A stretch of DNA of 64,000 nt from Begonia masoniana (GCA_022432975.1 CM039508.1:46279646-46343645), one strand, 5' to 3'. Counted from the first letter of the stretch, positions 10,550-21,612 are shown. Notes: generated by a model not told the origin, from the sequence alone. Program-made: numbers and translations.

Positions 10550-11854
10550 TTATAATTCATCGCAATTTGCAGGCACGAACGAGAGCGTCTCTTCGGCAAG
10601 ATCATGGAGAACGATCAGATTCTGCTGTTGGAAATTTCCTAATATTGACATTCCGTTGGAGCTTCCCATCGCCAAACATAACAATCCAACGCTTGAATCT
10701 CCGATCATATAATTTTTTCCGGGCAACTCGAGGTCTGCTCCGGTGAAATGGAACGTCAACTTCGGGACGTCCACTTTTGTAGCGTCGGACGGCAACGTGA
10801 AGCATAGGTCTAGGCCTGTGGAACCGGATTTGTCCACCGGAAGGTTAGTCTGGGAGATGAACTCTTGCCGGAGTATATGAAACGCGCTGTCTTCCAAGTA
10901 AGTGATTGTGGTTCCGGAGTCGATAATTAGGCCGCCGTTTCCGGAGTCGTCGAGCTCGAATGTGGACCTTACGATGGGGAGGAGAGTCGAACCGACGGAG
11001 ATTCCTTCGAGAGAAAGGTAGTAGAAAGAGGGCTGCATAGGGTTTTTGATCAACGGAGTAGTCTTGATTTCGCCGGAAATGGCAGCCGTTGATCCGATGA
11101 GAAGAGAGCTGCTTTTAGATTCATCGATGGAGGTCAAGCAATAGGAAAATTTAGGTTCATTCAATTGAGAAACCAAAGATAATGGACCTCTCCCTAATCC
11201 AACCAGGCCAGCCCCTTGATCAAATCCATCGCCCTCGTTATCTTCGCCGCACCCAAACCCGATACCCAGAATTGCATCACCGGAGGAGTTTCCGAAGGTG
11301 AAGGTTTCGGAGGCAAGAACACCTTGAGTGGTGGAGGAATCGCCATAGGCGTAGAGATATTCACATCCATCGTTATTGCACTTGGAAGAAGGAAGTGCTG
11401 CACAAAGATTGGATGAACATGGAAGTCTGGAGAAAGTAGACGATTGGCTTGGATCAAAAACAGGGGTGGATTGGTCGAAACAATGCCGGCAGGGTTTACA
11501 CTGCGTCCATATCAGATCGCTACCCGTGTCCATTATCGCAGAGAACGATTGAGGAGGTGACCCAATCGAGAGCTTCATCAGGAATTCGCCATTTCCAGCA
11601 AAAACGGGAGCTTCAATGTCAGACGACGAGGAGGACGACGCGGTCAGTCGCTTCATCCGCTCTCTCCCCCGCTTCATTCCTCGCCGGAGACGCTCAAACC
11701 TGGTCAAATTTTTACCGGAGTCGACATGGTTTAGTGTCACCCTGAAACCAGTTTCTAGTTTAGACTGGTGAACAAGCAATGATCTTGACGAAGAAGAAGG
11801 AGAAAGACACGATAGAAGAACTAATAGTGCTAGTGACAGTAATGAAGAAGCCAT
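10550..11854 (-). CDS. Nepenthesin-type (A1B) aspartic protease, secreted
   Basis: Pepsin-family endopeptidase of the plant nepenthesin group; 434 aa in one exon, start ATG at 11854. Residues 1-22 are a signal peptide (SLLSLALLVLLSCLS). Residues 23-85 form a basic propeptide. The two catalytic motifs are present: DTGSD (Asp109) followed by WTQCKPC, and DSGTT (Asp312). The cysteine-rich nepenthesin insert (CKPCRHCFD...C...C...CEYLYAYGD) follows the first motif and should be disulfide-bonded. LGNFQQQN near residue 406 and a Cys at 431 match the family. The C-terminal CDEL is ordinary for nepenthesins and is not an ER-retention signal. Length is normal. Probably apoplastic or vacuolar, with roles in defence or cell-wall turnover known for relatives. 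Confidence 0.93.
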   Translation of the reverse strand: MASSLLSLALLVLLSCLSPSSSSRSLLVHQSKLETGFRVTLNHVDSGKNLTRFERLRRGMKRGRERMKRLTASSSSSSDIEAPVFAGNGEFLMKLSIGSPPQSFSAIMDTGSDLIWTQCKPCRHCFDQSTPVFDPSQSSTFSRLPCSSNLCAALPSSKCNNDGCEYLYAYGDSSTTQGVLASETFTFGNSSGDAILGIGFGCGEDNEGDGFDQGAGLVGLGRGPLSLVSQLNEPKFSYCLTSIDESKSSSLLIGSTAAISGEIKTTPLIKNPMQPSFYYLSLEGISVGSTLLPIVRSTFELDDSGNGGLIIDSGTTITYLEDSAFHILRQEFISQTNLPVDKSGSTGLDLCFTLPSDATKVDVPKLTFHFTGADLELPGKNYMIGDSSVGLLCLAMGSSNGMSILGNFQQQNLIVLHDLAEETLSFVPANCDEL

Positions 11855-14399
11855 GAAAGAAGTATGAGAGAGAAAGATGAAGAACTGGAGAGAATAAATA
11901 AGGGAGAGAAGAGAGAGAAAGAGGGAGAAAAGATAGGTAAACCACCATGAGTGTGGGAATCGACATACCTAGTCTTGCGTGGTTGTTGAGTAAAAGGAGA
12001 TCTGCAAAAACAGATGCTCCATCAACAACATTGTTGTGACCTATTTTTTCGATGATAGATCAACTGCACGTTTGTATTCCTTTCACTTTATTAATGAAAA
12101 TTGCGCCTAAATTTCGGCAACACACACAGAGTGAGACCATAGTCAAAGTCGAAATATCTAATGTAGTGGTTTCTCATGTGAAAACCAAAATCGACATTTG
12201 CCGCACCTGTGAAGGACCCGAGACAGAATGAGAAGCGACTCGACCAAAAACAAATTTAATCGCTCGACCCTTAATGTTAACTTATTGTAAGGAGCGGAAG
12301 AGTAGCGAAAATAAGAGTAGGAAACATTGAAGTAACTTGCATGTCTAGCAACGACATCAAAAAGATTGTGATAATACAAGTTTAAGATAATTGTGTTGGA
12401 ATAAAATAACATAAACGTCTAACAAAAGTAGACAAATTGATGATAATTTAATCTCACTGAAATAAAACTCTCAACATGTAATAAAGCTAAAAAATGAAAG
12501 TCGAGCTTACTCTTGTATCAGCGGCTGAAGATCACCCTGATTAAAAATCTAAAAAGAATGAATCGTTTGAGTGAGTCGACTAAACTGAGTATGAATAAAA
12601 ATTTTACATTCAATGTTATAGTTAAAAAAAATGAGTTAGCATATCATGTATAAAACAATTCATAAAACTGGGTAGAAAATATATAGAAGAGAAGACGTTA
12701 AAACATTCTAATATAGTGTGATATATACATAAAATAGGCACATACTGTATAATATGAAAATCTTAATGAAAATAGAGTTACTCATGGACTCTAAGTACGT
12801 CATGCCATAGACATATACAATAACAAAGGTGATACTCAGCGATCTTAAAACTACGAACGACTTTAATTAGATTTAAGATTTGCTGTCCAGGACACGATAA
12901 GTATGATGGGTTGTAAAAACTCATATTTTTGTAATTAATTAAATTTTATGTCTCGACTTTTTGTTTTATTGAAAGACAATGTATCATGACTTGACTTGTT
13001 TTGTCTTTTATAGTCACGTTGAATTTTTCAATCATTGGTCAAATCAATCATTTGGAAAATTACTTTGCGATTAAATTGGAGAATTGGGAATTACCTAGAG
13101 TGATCTTTGGAATAGGATTTAATGGAGTTGGATTTAATATAATTCTATTTATATTAAATTAAATAAAAATAAAGGAAAGAAAATAATAATGGATTAAAGG
13201 AGTTTTTTTTTTTTTTTTAATAAAGGTGAGAACCCTTGTTTTGCTCCTCATTGTAATAATCAACTGAAAGTGCGAGTGACGAAGACATTAGACTCTTAAG
13301 AGTGACGAAGACATTAGACTCTCAAGGGAAATGACTACTCTTCCTATAAAAGTTGGAATGACTCAAGATCATACTAACATGTGATTGCCCCATATAAGAA
13401 GAGTGTCAAATTCACATTGTTTGGATTAGTTAGGTGTGAGTTTTGGTCCAAAGTGAACAACTTGAGAATAAAATTGAGTGAATTTCAGTTCAAAGTAGAT
13501 AATATCGTACTAGCAAAACAAGTACTTACTCCAAACGATACCGATGTTAAACTTTAGTGTGTGATATAACACATAGTACAACTAAACCTAATTTAGTTTC
13601 AAAATCACACAAAATTTCAAAGAAAAACCTCAATTGACCATTTGTGTATACACTATCAGTAAGTTGTGAAAATTCTAGTCAACCACAGAACATTTTGATA
13701 TCGAAAAATATAAAAAATTTACTCAAAATTATATTTATTAAAAAAAATTAATAAATTTTACATAATTAACAAGAGCAGTTATTATAATAGAAATTATTTT
13801 ACGAAAACTCATGCTTCAACCGTTTTATTTTCAATACAAAAGAACCCTACATATCAAATAACAAGGACATGGGTTTTCTAGTAATCAAGTCTCCAAAAAT
13901 TTTGGAAACTCCTATTAGAGTTTTAATCTCCGAAAGTCTCCAAAATGTTTGATCCTGTAACAGCACGAGTACGAAAGTTATAAATCAAAATTTCCAAATG
14001 ATTAAACGATGCAACACTTGTTAAGTTGTGTGAACACTTGTACAGCAAAACAAATGTTCAAGCATAACTTTAGATGCACCATCATGCTATGGTTTATCCA
14101 ATACTTCGAGTCTTCTTATCTCGATAACAACTCCATCGTTTTCAATTTTTCACAAGAAGATAAATTTTGATCAAAAGCTACAAAGTAAAGTAAAACCATT
14201 AAGTATTTGCTAAAAGACTATTGAAAATCGAAGTTCTTTGAATCAATAAAATGTGTCAAAGATAAAAAAGCTTTTAAATAACATATTCCACAGGCACTTT
14301 TAGAATAACATGAATTACAAGTAGTTTTTTGGCTTTGCAACTAAGTAAAGCTTTCTCCACGTTGAACCATTTGAGATCATGCATTTAAAAAGTAATTCC

Positions 14400-14405
<6 letters not shown>
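11855..14405. other. Gene-free AT-rich stretch upstream of the protease
   Basis: The first ~110 bases are GA-rich on the plus strand, i.e. a CT-rich leader for the minus-strand protease gene. The rest shows no supported gene. A 25-bp unit (GAGTGACGAAGACATTAGAC) is repeated twice in tandem at about 13272-13325. A T run lies at 13204-13218. Confidence 0.5.

Positions 14406-14442
<37 letters not shown>
14406..14442. repeat. Homopolymer of 37 G
   Basis: 37 consecutive G on the plus strand, followed by GGT/GGTGG phrases. Such a run can form G-quadruplexes. Its exact length in an assembly is unreliable. ORFs coding poly-Gly or poly-Pro across it are artefacts. Confidence 0.95.
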
Positions 14443-14444
<2 letters not shown>

Positions 14445-15127
14445 GGTGGTGGTTTGGCATTGGTATGGGGATCTCTCATTGAAGGCATCGAACACATCCA
14501 AACTTCCAGAAATTGTGCAATTTATAGCATCGTTCTTATCATCCTTTTAAACATTTCCTAATTCTAGTTGTCACACCTTCATATGATAAGAAATATCATT
14601 TTATTAATTATGGTTGTAGGCCGATTGATTTAACCAAATTTAATAGAAAAAAATCATTACAACAATATCTTACGGACTCATTTATTATACGAGTCCAAAA
14701 TATTAGTTGGAATAAATCGTCATCTTGTTTCAAGTCATTAAAATACACTAAAGAGATCAGAATCATTTTTACTAAATTAAGTATGTTAGCTGACAGGAAT
14801 TAAGTAACGAGACCTAAAAAAATTATCTTATAAGATTATATTTGTCAAAATTGTAGAGCGTAAATAAATTGGTGCACATTACAAAGAAAAATGAAATAAC
14901 CAAATTATACTTTATTTGACAAAATATTATTAAAAAAGGACACATGTCAAGAACCACCAGGTTCGACCAAGGAATGTACTATGAGAATATAAGTAAGGAA
15001 GGATTGAGGAATAGAGAAAAGTAAATACGCAGTAATTAAGTGCCCTGTGTTTAAAAGCTACCCTTTGCTTGGGGGGGAATCAAACTTACAGATATCAGCT
15101 TTTCGTTAACCTTTTCCTTTAAATCAT
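14443..15127. other. Gene-free AT-rich stretch
   Basis: I see no coding region, RNA gene or clear repeat here. Confidence 0.5.
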
Positions 15128-15560
15128 ATATGTACGGGGTGGAATAGGTCTGGTTCGGGTGATTGGAACTGAATCGATCGCTCGGTTCTTAATTTTTTTT
15201 TGGAAACCGAATGATTGGTCTTAGGAAAACCGACCCGAACCTGAACCCGACCAAACCCCTTTTTTCTGTTTGGTTCTTAATTTTTTTCGACTTGGCTTCG
15301 ATGTAATTCGGGTTTATTATGTTTAAACGCGGTTTGGGAACTTGATTTTGATCAGTTTAATCGAAAATTCTAATTTTAATATAACAATTTAAATTTAATA
15401 TAAATATTATTCTTCAGTTTGGTTTTGATGGTTTTTTTGAAAAGGGACCGAAAAAAAAAAAAAACGAACGATTCCAAAAATGATTTTCAAAAAATTAAAA
15501 ACCAAACTGAATCGATCATGTTTACCGGTTCAAATCGAAACCGATTTCAGTGCCTAAAAA
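15128..15560. mobile_element. Decayed DNA-transposon-like repeat rich in GGTTCGG / CCGAACC
   Basis: The left part has GGTTCGGGTGATTGGAACTG and CTCGGTTCTTAA; the interior has CCGACCCGAACCTGAACCCG and AACCAAACTGAATCGATC. These mirrored AACCGAAC/GGTTCGGTT phrases are typical of common plant non-autonomous DNA transposons. Target duplications were not identified. Confidence 0.4.
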
Positions 15561-16139
15561 TACGTTGCAGAAGGTTGGTCGTTCATTTGTCGTCTGAAAA
15601 AAAGAATAAATCTTTTAGACCATAAGCAGTGAAATTTCGTACGTCTACTAATCCTTAGGGTCTAGAAAACTGTAAAACAGAAGGTCGAAATAATTCTTTT
15701 TAAAAGCAGTAGTAATTACCTGTGTTGTACCAATGCAACTAATTACTTGTTTTTAAAATAAAAAAAAAAAAAAAAAAGATTAAATTTTAAAAAGAGTTTC
15801 ATACGTTAGAATGAAGGAAACCTAGAAAAAATGATAACTCGCCCTCAAACTATGCTTCGTTAAAAAAAAAAAAAGACAACTCTTGGCGACCAGTTTTTCG
15901 TTAAAAATTCGTTGTCCGGTTTCTCAACGCTTCACATTTAATATTATAATTTTATTTTGATGACGTTGTTTAATTGAATCTAATTAATGTCTTATTTTAA
16001 ATATTTACATTTATTCAATTAGTTTACCAATTAAAAATTCTACTTAAACAACAAATGAAGAAGTGGAATTAAGTAGAAAATTAAAAGAATATTTTTGGAA
16101 AACAATAAATGAAGTACAAAACTTGGGGTAATAGTTTGT
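15561..16139. other. Gene-free AT-rich stretch
   Basis: Several A runs (15760-15778, 15860-15873). No gene or clear repeat recognised. Confidence 0.5.
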
Positions 16140-16942
16140 CTGCACGCGTATGGAATTGATTTGTCTTTGACAGTGGAAAATGGAGAAAGTAGGAGATATG
16201 ATTCGCAGATGGGCGTCTTCATCACTGCTTGTTGTGAAATCAAGTCCTCGCAATCAAAAGTGAACACAAAACGCACTATAATGGAGGAATATCATGCTCT
16301 TTACAGAACAGTTCCATCAAGGGCTGTGATTAAACACGTTCCCTTCTGGTTTTGTTTTTTGGTATAATTGCAAAAAAAACAGAAAGGGTGGCGGAAAAAC
16401 AGCTGATTGATCATCTCATGCCGTGATGAAAAGTGGGGGTTTTTTGTCTTGTTTTGAGTTGCTGCGGCCGTCGGAGACGTCAGGCATACAAATGGGAAGT
16501 GGAGTATATGTTTCCGATCGCCGGACGGAGAAGGCGTTATTTTGGGAATCAAACGGCCAGTTCCCAGGCACCCACGTCTCGAAGCTAAGGTTGGTTGATG
16601 ACAGGTGGCTGTTGAACTCACCAACAAGCTACTACGAAGGAGGTTGTCATTCACTGGCATGGAATCAGACAGGTTTTTTTTTCTCGCTCTCTCATATTTA
16701 TCTTCCCCGCCAGTGATTGATCTGGTTTTCGAGGTGCAGTTGGGAGCCATGGGCGGATGGGGACTGCAAGAGTTCACAGTGTGTTAAATAAACCCTGGGA
16801 AACCTTTTCATAAGATTCAAAGTCGGACCAGGTTGGGGAAAGTAAGAACACTCCTACTCTTTTACATGGAATATAGGTATTTTTTCTCTCTCTAGAAACT
16901 GGAAATGGAAGTAGAAAATGGAGAATGCAGGCCGGACGCGTA
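16140..16942. other. Unassigned GC-richer block before the scaffold gap
   Basis: A stretch of higher GC (16420-16780) open in several frames on both strands. None of the possible peptides matches a family I recognise. It may be a fragment of a gene or transposon lost in the adjacent gap. Phrases at about 16172 (GGAAAATGGAGAAAGTAGGA) and 16910 (AGAAAATGGAGAATGCAGG) are similar, hinting at a duplicated segment next to the gap. Confidence 0.3.
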
Positions 16943-17042
16943 NNNNNNNNNNNNNNNNNNNNNNNNNNNNNNNNNNNNNNNNNNNNNNNNNNNNNNNNNN
17001 NNNNNNNNNNNNNNNNNNNNNNNNNNNNNNNNNNNNNNNNNN
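16943..17042. other. Assembly gap (100 N)
   Basis: Exactly 100 N, the usual placeholder for a scaffold gap of unknown size. Translations running across it are meaningless. Confidence 0.99.
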
Positions 17043-17043
17043 A

Positions 17044-17400
17044 TTACCTATACACTAAGGGACAATATAGCATTTGGGTTGTTGTTGATAGACTGACGAC
17101 AATCGGCCCATTTCTAACAGTAAGGACAATCTACTCGTGGACCAGCTTGCTAACTTTAGTACAAGAAGTTATTAGGTTGGAAATGGGATTCCTGCATCAT
17201 TGTACTCGATCGTTTCCTAGAATTCACCTCGAGGTTTTGGCAAAGCTTACAGGGCACATTAGGTCAAAATTATCCTTCAACACTGCTTTTCACCACAACA
17301 GATGGCCAATTAGAAAGGACTATTCGGATACTTGAGGATATGTTTGAGAGCATGTTTGTTGGACGTTCAGATGACTTGGACCAGACATCTACCTCTGGTT
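17044..17400 (+). pseudogene. Ty3/Gypsy retrotransposon integrase remnant
   Basis: Pieces of a Gypsy integrase core appear in order but in different frames. IWVVVDRLTTIGPFLTVRT corresponds to the usual VVVDRLTKSAHFLPVRTTYS. EVIRLEMGFLHHC follows where VRLHGVP is expected. RSKLSFNTAFHH, with a shifted TTDGQLERTIRILEDM, corresponds to LSFSTAFHPQTDGQSERTIQTLEDM. Frameshifts and lost residues show it is dead. The 5' part of the element is probably in or beyond the adjacent gap. Confidence 0.8.
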
Positions 17401-17744
17401 GAGTTCTCCTACAATACAGTAAACAAACCAACAAAAGAAATTAAATATTTGTGAAAAAACACGTTTGTTCACACCTAAAATATCATGGGTGGACATTAGT
17501 TATTAATATTCATGATATTTAATAAGAAAACTTGTTCATACTGTACTGTTTAAGTTTGAACTTTCAAAGCCTAGCTCCCTCACATTTTAATTTTATATTA
17601 ATATAATATGCAGGACCATTGAATCTTATATTAATTTTGAAGGTAAATAATATAAAAAATCATAAATTATTAGCTGATTAACAAATTCGTCCTTAAAATA
17701 TATTGATTAATTATATTTTTATTAACAAAACAACAGTCAACGAG
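17401..17744. other. Upstream flank of the DUF2921 gene, shared with its copy
   Basis: Non-coding. Phrases in 17495-17640 (TAATATTCATGATTT, then AACTTTCAAAGC.TAG.TCCC) recur in the same order near 22250-22400, upstream of the truncated DUF2921 copy, showing that the duplication included about 1 kb of upstream DNA. Confidence 0.55.
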
Positions 17745-18375
17745 AGCCTCCTCGTTTAGTGTGGGAGTTTGATTCGGGTTGAATTTTTTTTTCGACTTGT
17801 TAAACTTGTTGGGCTCAGGCCGTTTAACTCGCTAGGCTCGGTGAATCAGATTTTTTCAGGCTCAGCTCAACTAAGCTGATTCACTTGTCACCTTAATTGA
17901 AAATAATTGACAATCAGATATTTGACAACCTAGTTAGTATGTGTATAATTTGTAAGAATACAACTATCAAATCTTTGTAATGATATTTATGTAATATTTT
18001 TTATTAAATCATCTAAAATAATTTTTTCATGTTATTTTATGTATTAATAAAATAATTTTATTAACTAAACAACTAATTATTATATTTTGATATTATAATA
18101 ATAAATAATTATTATTATTTTAATAATTATTTTTTTTAAATATCCATTATATTTATATAAATTGAAAATATTTTACATGTATTTAATTACTTAGGCTCGA
18201 CTCGTTAAACCAATTTCGTTTGGCTTGGCTCGGCTCGTTAAATATTAGCTCGTTAATTTGGGTTGAAAGAAAAATTTATCAGACTCATTAAACTTGATTT
18301 TTTAGGCTCGTCTTATACAGGTTCGAATTCAAACTTTTTCAGGCTCGGCGAGTACTGCTCGTTTGTCATCTTTGA
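17745..18375. mobile_element. Transposon-like repeat with GGCTCG / CTCGTTAA ends
   Basis: The left part carries CTTGTTAAACTTGTTGGGCT and GTTTAACTCGCTAGGCTCGG. The right part carries GGCTCGACTCGTTAAACC, GGCTTGGCTCGGCTCG and TACTGCTCGTTTGTCATC, around an AT-rich core. Such repeated GCTCG/CTCGTTTAA phrases mark a widespread class of plant non-autonomous DNA transposons. It sits between two blocks that are otherwise shared with the truncated DUF2921 copy, which lacks it, so I infer an insertion. It ends about 100 bp before the DUF2921 start codon. Confidence 0.5.
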
Positions 18376-18472
18376 AGTCAACTGAGGGAGACCGAAGACT
18401 TGAGAGGTTTCACTAGATATTTACGTAGAAGAAAAATCAGGCTTTGAGATTGTTCATCTCTGCTTCATTTCG

Positions 18473-21040
18473 ATGAAAAAAGTCTCTGCTCTGGTTTCTT
18501 CTCCTCCAATGGCTTCCACAACTATGTTCATTCTTTTAGTTTCCTTTCTTCTTGCTTCTTTCCCTCTGAGCTCCGCTTCCTCCTACGGCTCCGACCCTCA
18601 TTTTCCTTACTCCGACCATTGCGCTTCCTTCGTCCCCGAATCATCCCCTAAGGAGCTTCTCTCCCAAGATTCTCCTCTCACCCGAATGCACCAAGGTTAC
18701 TCTAGAGCTCCGAATCAACCCTCTCTCTACTTCGATCCATTCAAATTCGAAATCCGGAGTGTTCGCCGAACCGACGCGGAAGGTTTGTTCATGGTGGTTG
18801 GGTATTTGCGTCTAAGAAATCAGTCTTATGAAGAAACCTTCAGCGATGGTATTCAATCCAATGGGTCTCGTACGAGGCTGAGACTGAGACTGAGAGGGTT
18901 CTGGGTAGAATCTTCTGGGAAGCTTTGTATGGTTGGAGGGGGTTCTGTCGAATCGATTAAAGGTAATGAGCTCCCCCCCATATCTGTTCTTAAGCTGAAT
19001 AATCTCAAAAATTCAACTACGGTGAATAGCTTAATCACTGGAACTCTTGATTTTCTGGGTAGCAAGAGATCCTTTTCCCTTTTGATCCTTCCTGAGATCA
19101 ATTATAATTTCACTCTAGTTCCAGAAGAAAATGGAAATGGCGATTTCTTACAGGGATTATCTCACACTAGCTCACCCCGGGGACGAAGTATTTGCACTTA
19201 TGGTCTTCCCGCCTTCCTCAAATTCGATTTGAAATACTCCAAGAAAGTTCTTTCTGCCAAAAAATCTTCTCTTTTTGAGGGGTCTATGGAGTATTTGCCC
19301 AAATTTGTCTCCTTTAATCGCTTGAACTGTTTCGAGGAGGGACGAAGAATGAGATTTTTAGCTGGTTTTTGGACCAGTTTGGATGATTGGTATAGCAATT
19401 ATTATTCTTTCAATCCAAACACATTTTTGATTGGCGAAGCTTTCTGGGACGAAAGCCGAAATCAAACGCTTTTCTTCGCGTGTAGATTTTCAAGCATGGT
19501 TCAGTCGTTTGATGGTGCAAATGTGGGCGATTGTTCGATAAGAATGAGCTTTCGATATCCAACTACTGTGTCCATAAGAGATACTGCCTATGTTGTCGGA
19601 AATATTTGGAGCAGCAAAAGTGACAAAGAGTCTGGTTACTTCGATATGATAACATTTCAGCAACCAATTTACGATACTTGGGGGCTTCTCAACTTGGAAT
19701 ACGAGTATACTGAAATCGAGAAGTCGAAGAAGTTTTTCCCTGCGAAGAATGGCACAAAAGGATATTTAGATGCATACGACCTGAGATTCGACGGAAGAAA
19801 TTTGAATGGAACTGCTTTCTATTATTTTCAGCCTCGTTTTGTTGGAAATCAAGTTTTTGACTCATTTGCAGTGCAATCAAGGGTGACGGGAGGCAGTAAA
19901 GCAAACATCAGCTATAATATTGAAGTTCAGCTGCCAATTGACAGTGTATATTCGAGTGGGGGGCAGTTGAATAAAATCTTGGCAGAGGGCGTAATTGATT
20001 TCAAGACGGGAAGCTTGTGTATGATCGGCTGCAGAGATATTGGCCCAGAAAATCAAATATCGGAAAGTTCTTCCTTGGATTGTGAAATTCTTGTAAAAGT
20101 GGAGTTTCCTCTGTTGGGAGAGAACCAAACTTATACTGAGGGAAGCATTGAGAGTTTGAGGAGTAGTTCCGACCCTCTTTACTTCAAGACTTTGGAGTTC
20201 GAATCTGTTGTTTTCGGTAGGGCCAAATCCGAAGAATCCGTTCAGAGATTGAATTCGGAAATCATCGTGGTTCTTATATCGACCACGTTTGCTTGTTTGT
20301 TTATCGTTCGACAGCTCTTTTATGTCAAAAAGCGGCCGCAGTTTCTTCCCTTCATTTCCATCTCCATGCTGATCCTTCTCACTCTAGGCTATTTGATGCC
20401 TCTTGTTCTAACCTTTGAAGCTCTGTTTGTGAGAAAATCAGACCAAGACAAGATTTTGTTTGAAGCTGGTGGGTGGTTAATGGCTAATCAAGTGGCCATA
20501 AGGGTAGTAAAAATGGTGGCTTTCTTGCTTCAATTCTATCTGCTGATATTATCGTGGTCCACAAGATCGACCGAGGAAACCCGGATCAAAATTTGGGCAG
20601 CGGAGAAGAAGGCTTTGATCATAACAATATCTTTACATGTTGTGGTGGGAAGTATAGTTGTACTAATCGGCGCTTCCTTGGAGAATTATCCGATCCAATC
20701 TAATTTTTGGAGGAACCTCAAATCCTTCGGGGGTTTAGCCGTGGACACCTTTCTTTTGCCTCAAATCCTAGTCAATGGGTTCGGAAACTTGGAAGGGAAA
20801 TTCCTTTCCTCCTCGTTTTATATGGGAAATACAGCCGTTCGACTCTTACCTCGTGCGTACAATATCTATCGAGGCGACGAACGACGAGCCCCTCGACATT
20901 TCAATGCCTCGTTTATTTATGAGAATCCTAATGACCTCTTCTACTCGAATGGATGGGACGTGATTGTTTTTCATTTGAGCATTGTGTTAGCAATTGTCAT
21001 TTTCGTGCAGCAAAAGCTCGGAGGCCGGTTCATGCTTTAA
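18473..21040 (+). CDS. DUF2921 family membrane protein, intact copy
   Basis: 855 aa, single exon, start ATG at 18473; a second in-frame ATG lies 12 codons on. Residues ~17-36 form a signal peptide (MFILLVSFLLASFPLSSASS). Residues 37-~580 are a large predicted luminal or extracellular region with many N-x-S/T sites and paired cysteines. Residues ~597-850 contain about six or seven hydrophobic segments, starting EIIVVLISTTFACLFIVRQLF. This matches plant DUF2921 proteins, such as the one I remember as At1g52780, whose database label as a PII uridylyltransferase has no visible support here. No catalytic motif is seen and the function is unknown. Two partial copies follow at 23.2 and 27.5 kb. A repeat ends ~100 bp upstream, so the promoter is either very short or transposon-derived. 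Confidence 0.88.
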   Translation: MKKVSALVSSPPMASTTMFILLVSFLLASFPLSSASSYGSDPHFPYSDHCASFVPESSPKELLSQDSPLTRMHQGYSRAPNQPSLYFDPFKFEIRSVRRTDAEGLFMVVGYLRLRNQSYEETFSDGIQSNGSRTRLRLRLRGFWVESSGKLCMVGGGSVESIKGNELPPISVLKLNNLKNSTTVNSLITGTLDFLGSKRSFSLLILPEINYNFTLVPEENGNGDFLQGLSHTSSPRGRSICTYGLPAFLKFDLKYSKKVLSAKKSSLFEGSMEYLPKFVSFNRLNCFEEGRRMRFLAGFWTSLDDWYSNYYSFNPNTFLIGEAFWDESRNQTLFFACRFSSMVQSFDGANVGDCSIRMSFRYPTTVSIRDTAYVVGNIWSSKSDKESGYFDMITFQQPIYDTWGLLNLEYEYTEIEKSKKFFPAKNGTKGYLDAYDLRFDGRNLNGTAFYYFQPRFVGNQVFDSFAVQSRVTGGSKANISYNIEVQLPIDSVYSSGGQLNKILAEGVIDFKTGSLCMIGCRDIGPENQISESSSLDCEILVKVEFPLLGENQTYTEGSIESLRSSSDPLYFKTLEFESVVFGRAKSEESVQRLNSEIIVVLISTTFACLFIVRQLFYVKKRPQFLPFISISMLILLTLGYLMPLVLTFEALFVRKSDQDKILFEAGGWLMANQVAIRVVKMVAFLLQFYLLILSWSTRSTEETRIKIWAAEKKALIITISLHVVVGSIVVLIGASLENYPIQSNFWRNLKSFGGLAVDTFLLPQILVNGFGNLEGKFLSSSFYMGNTAVRLLPRAYNIYRGDERRAPRHFNASFIYENPNDLFYSNGWDVIVFHLSIVLAIVIFVQQKLGGRFML

Positions 21041-21609
21041 AGGTGATTTTGCAATCTCGGATCCTACGACAAGTTTTCCGAGGAAACAGGTATAGAAATA
21101 GGAAGTCGTCTTTCTTGTATGAATCTACAAACAGCATGTTTTTGTATTGGTAAGACAAAGAAAATGCCACTTTACAACAATTGTTAGAGAGATCATGGAC
21201 TGTCCTGTAGAATCTTGTGGTAAGTTTAGCATCTCTGCTTTTGCAACTCATTGATATATCTTCTTTTAGATACAGCCATGACATGGGAATGCTCGAGTTT
21301 GGTCGATGGATCTGCGTTGAAAATCTCATTTAAGATTTCACTTTTTGTTATGAATTCATGTAAATTTGAGTAGTAAAATTCATAGTTGTATTTTGATCTT
21401 CATAGTGAAATTTCTCATCTCGAAATAATTTTTTTAGAATAATTATCAATATGAACCTTGAAGTATAAGAAGTGTTTTTAACCGACATTTTGAACTTTTA
21501 ATTTCATCATTTGACGTTTATAGTTTGAGGCATGATCATTTGACACTTTGTCGTTAAAGTCTGTTAAATTTCATTAACGTCTGTCAGTACATCCGACAAT
21601 TTTACATCC

Positions 21610-21612
<3 letters not shown>
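21041..21612. other. DUF2921 3' flank
   Basis: No gene. The block 21440-21600 (TTTTAATTTCATCATTTGAC, GTTTGAGG, TTTGTCGTTAAAG) resembles 30150-30300 and, inverted, 62580-62700, suggesting a dispersed non-coding repeat family. Confidence 0.45.

Noticed and set aside
10550..10561. C-terminal CDEL of the protease as an ER-retention signal
   Set aside because: Canonical signals are KDEL or HDEL, and nepenthesins commonly end in CDxL.
14315..14561. Poly-Pro and poly-Gly ORFs
   Set aside because: Direct products of the G homopolymer with no start context or conserved flanks.
16905..17335. ORFs spanning the N run
   Set aside because: They contain unknown residues for the 100 N and only appear open because N codons are not stops.
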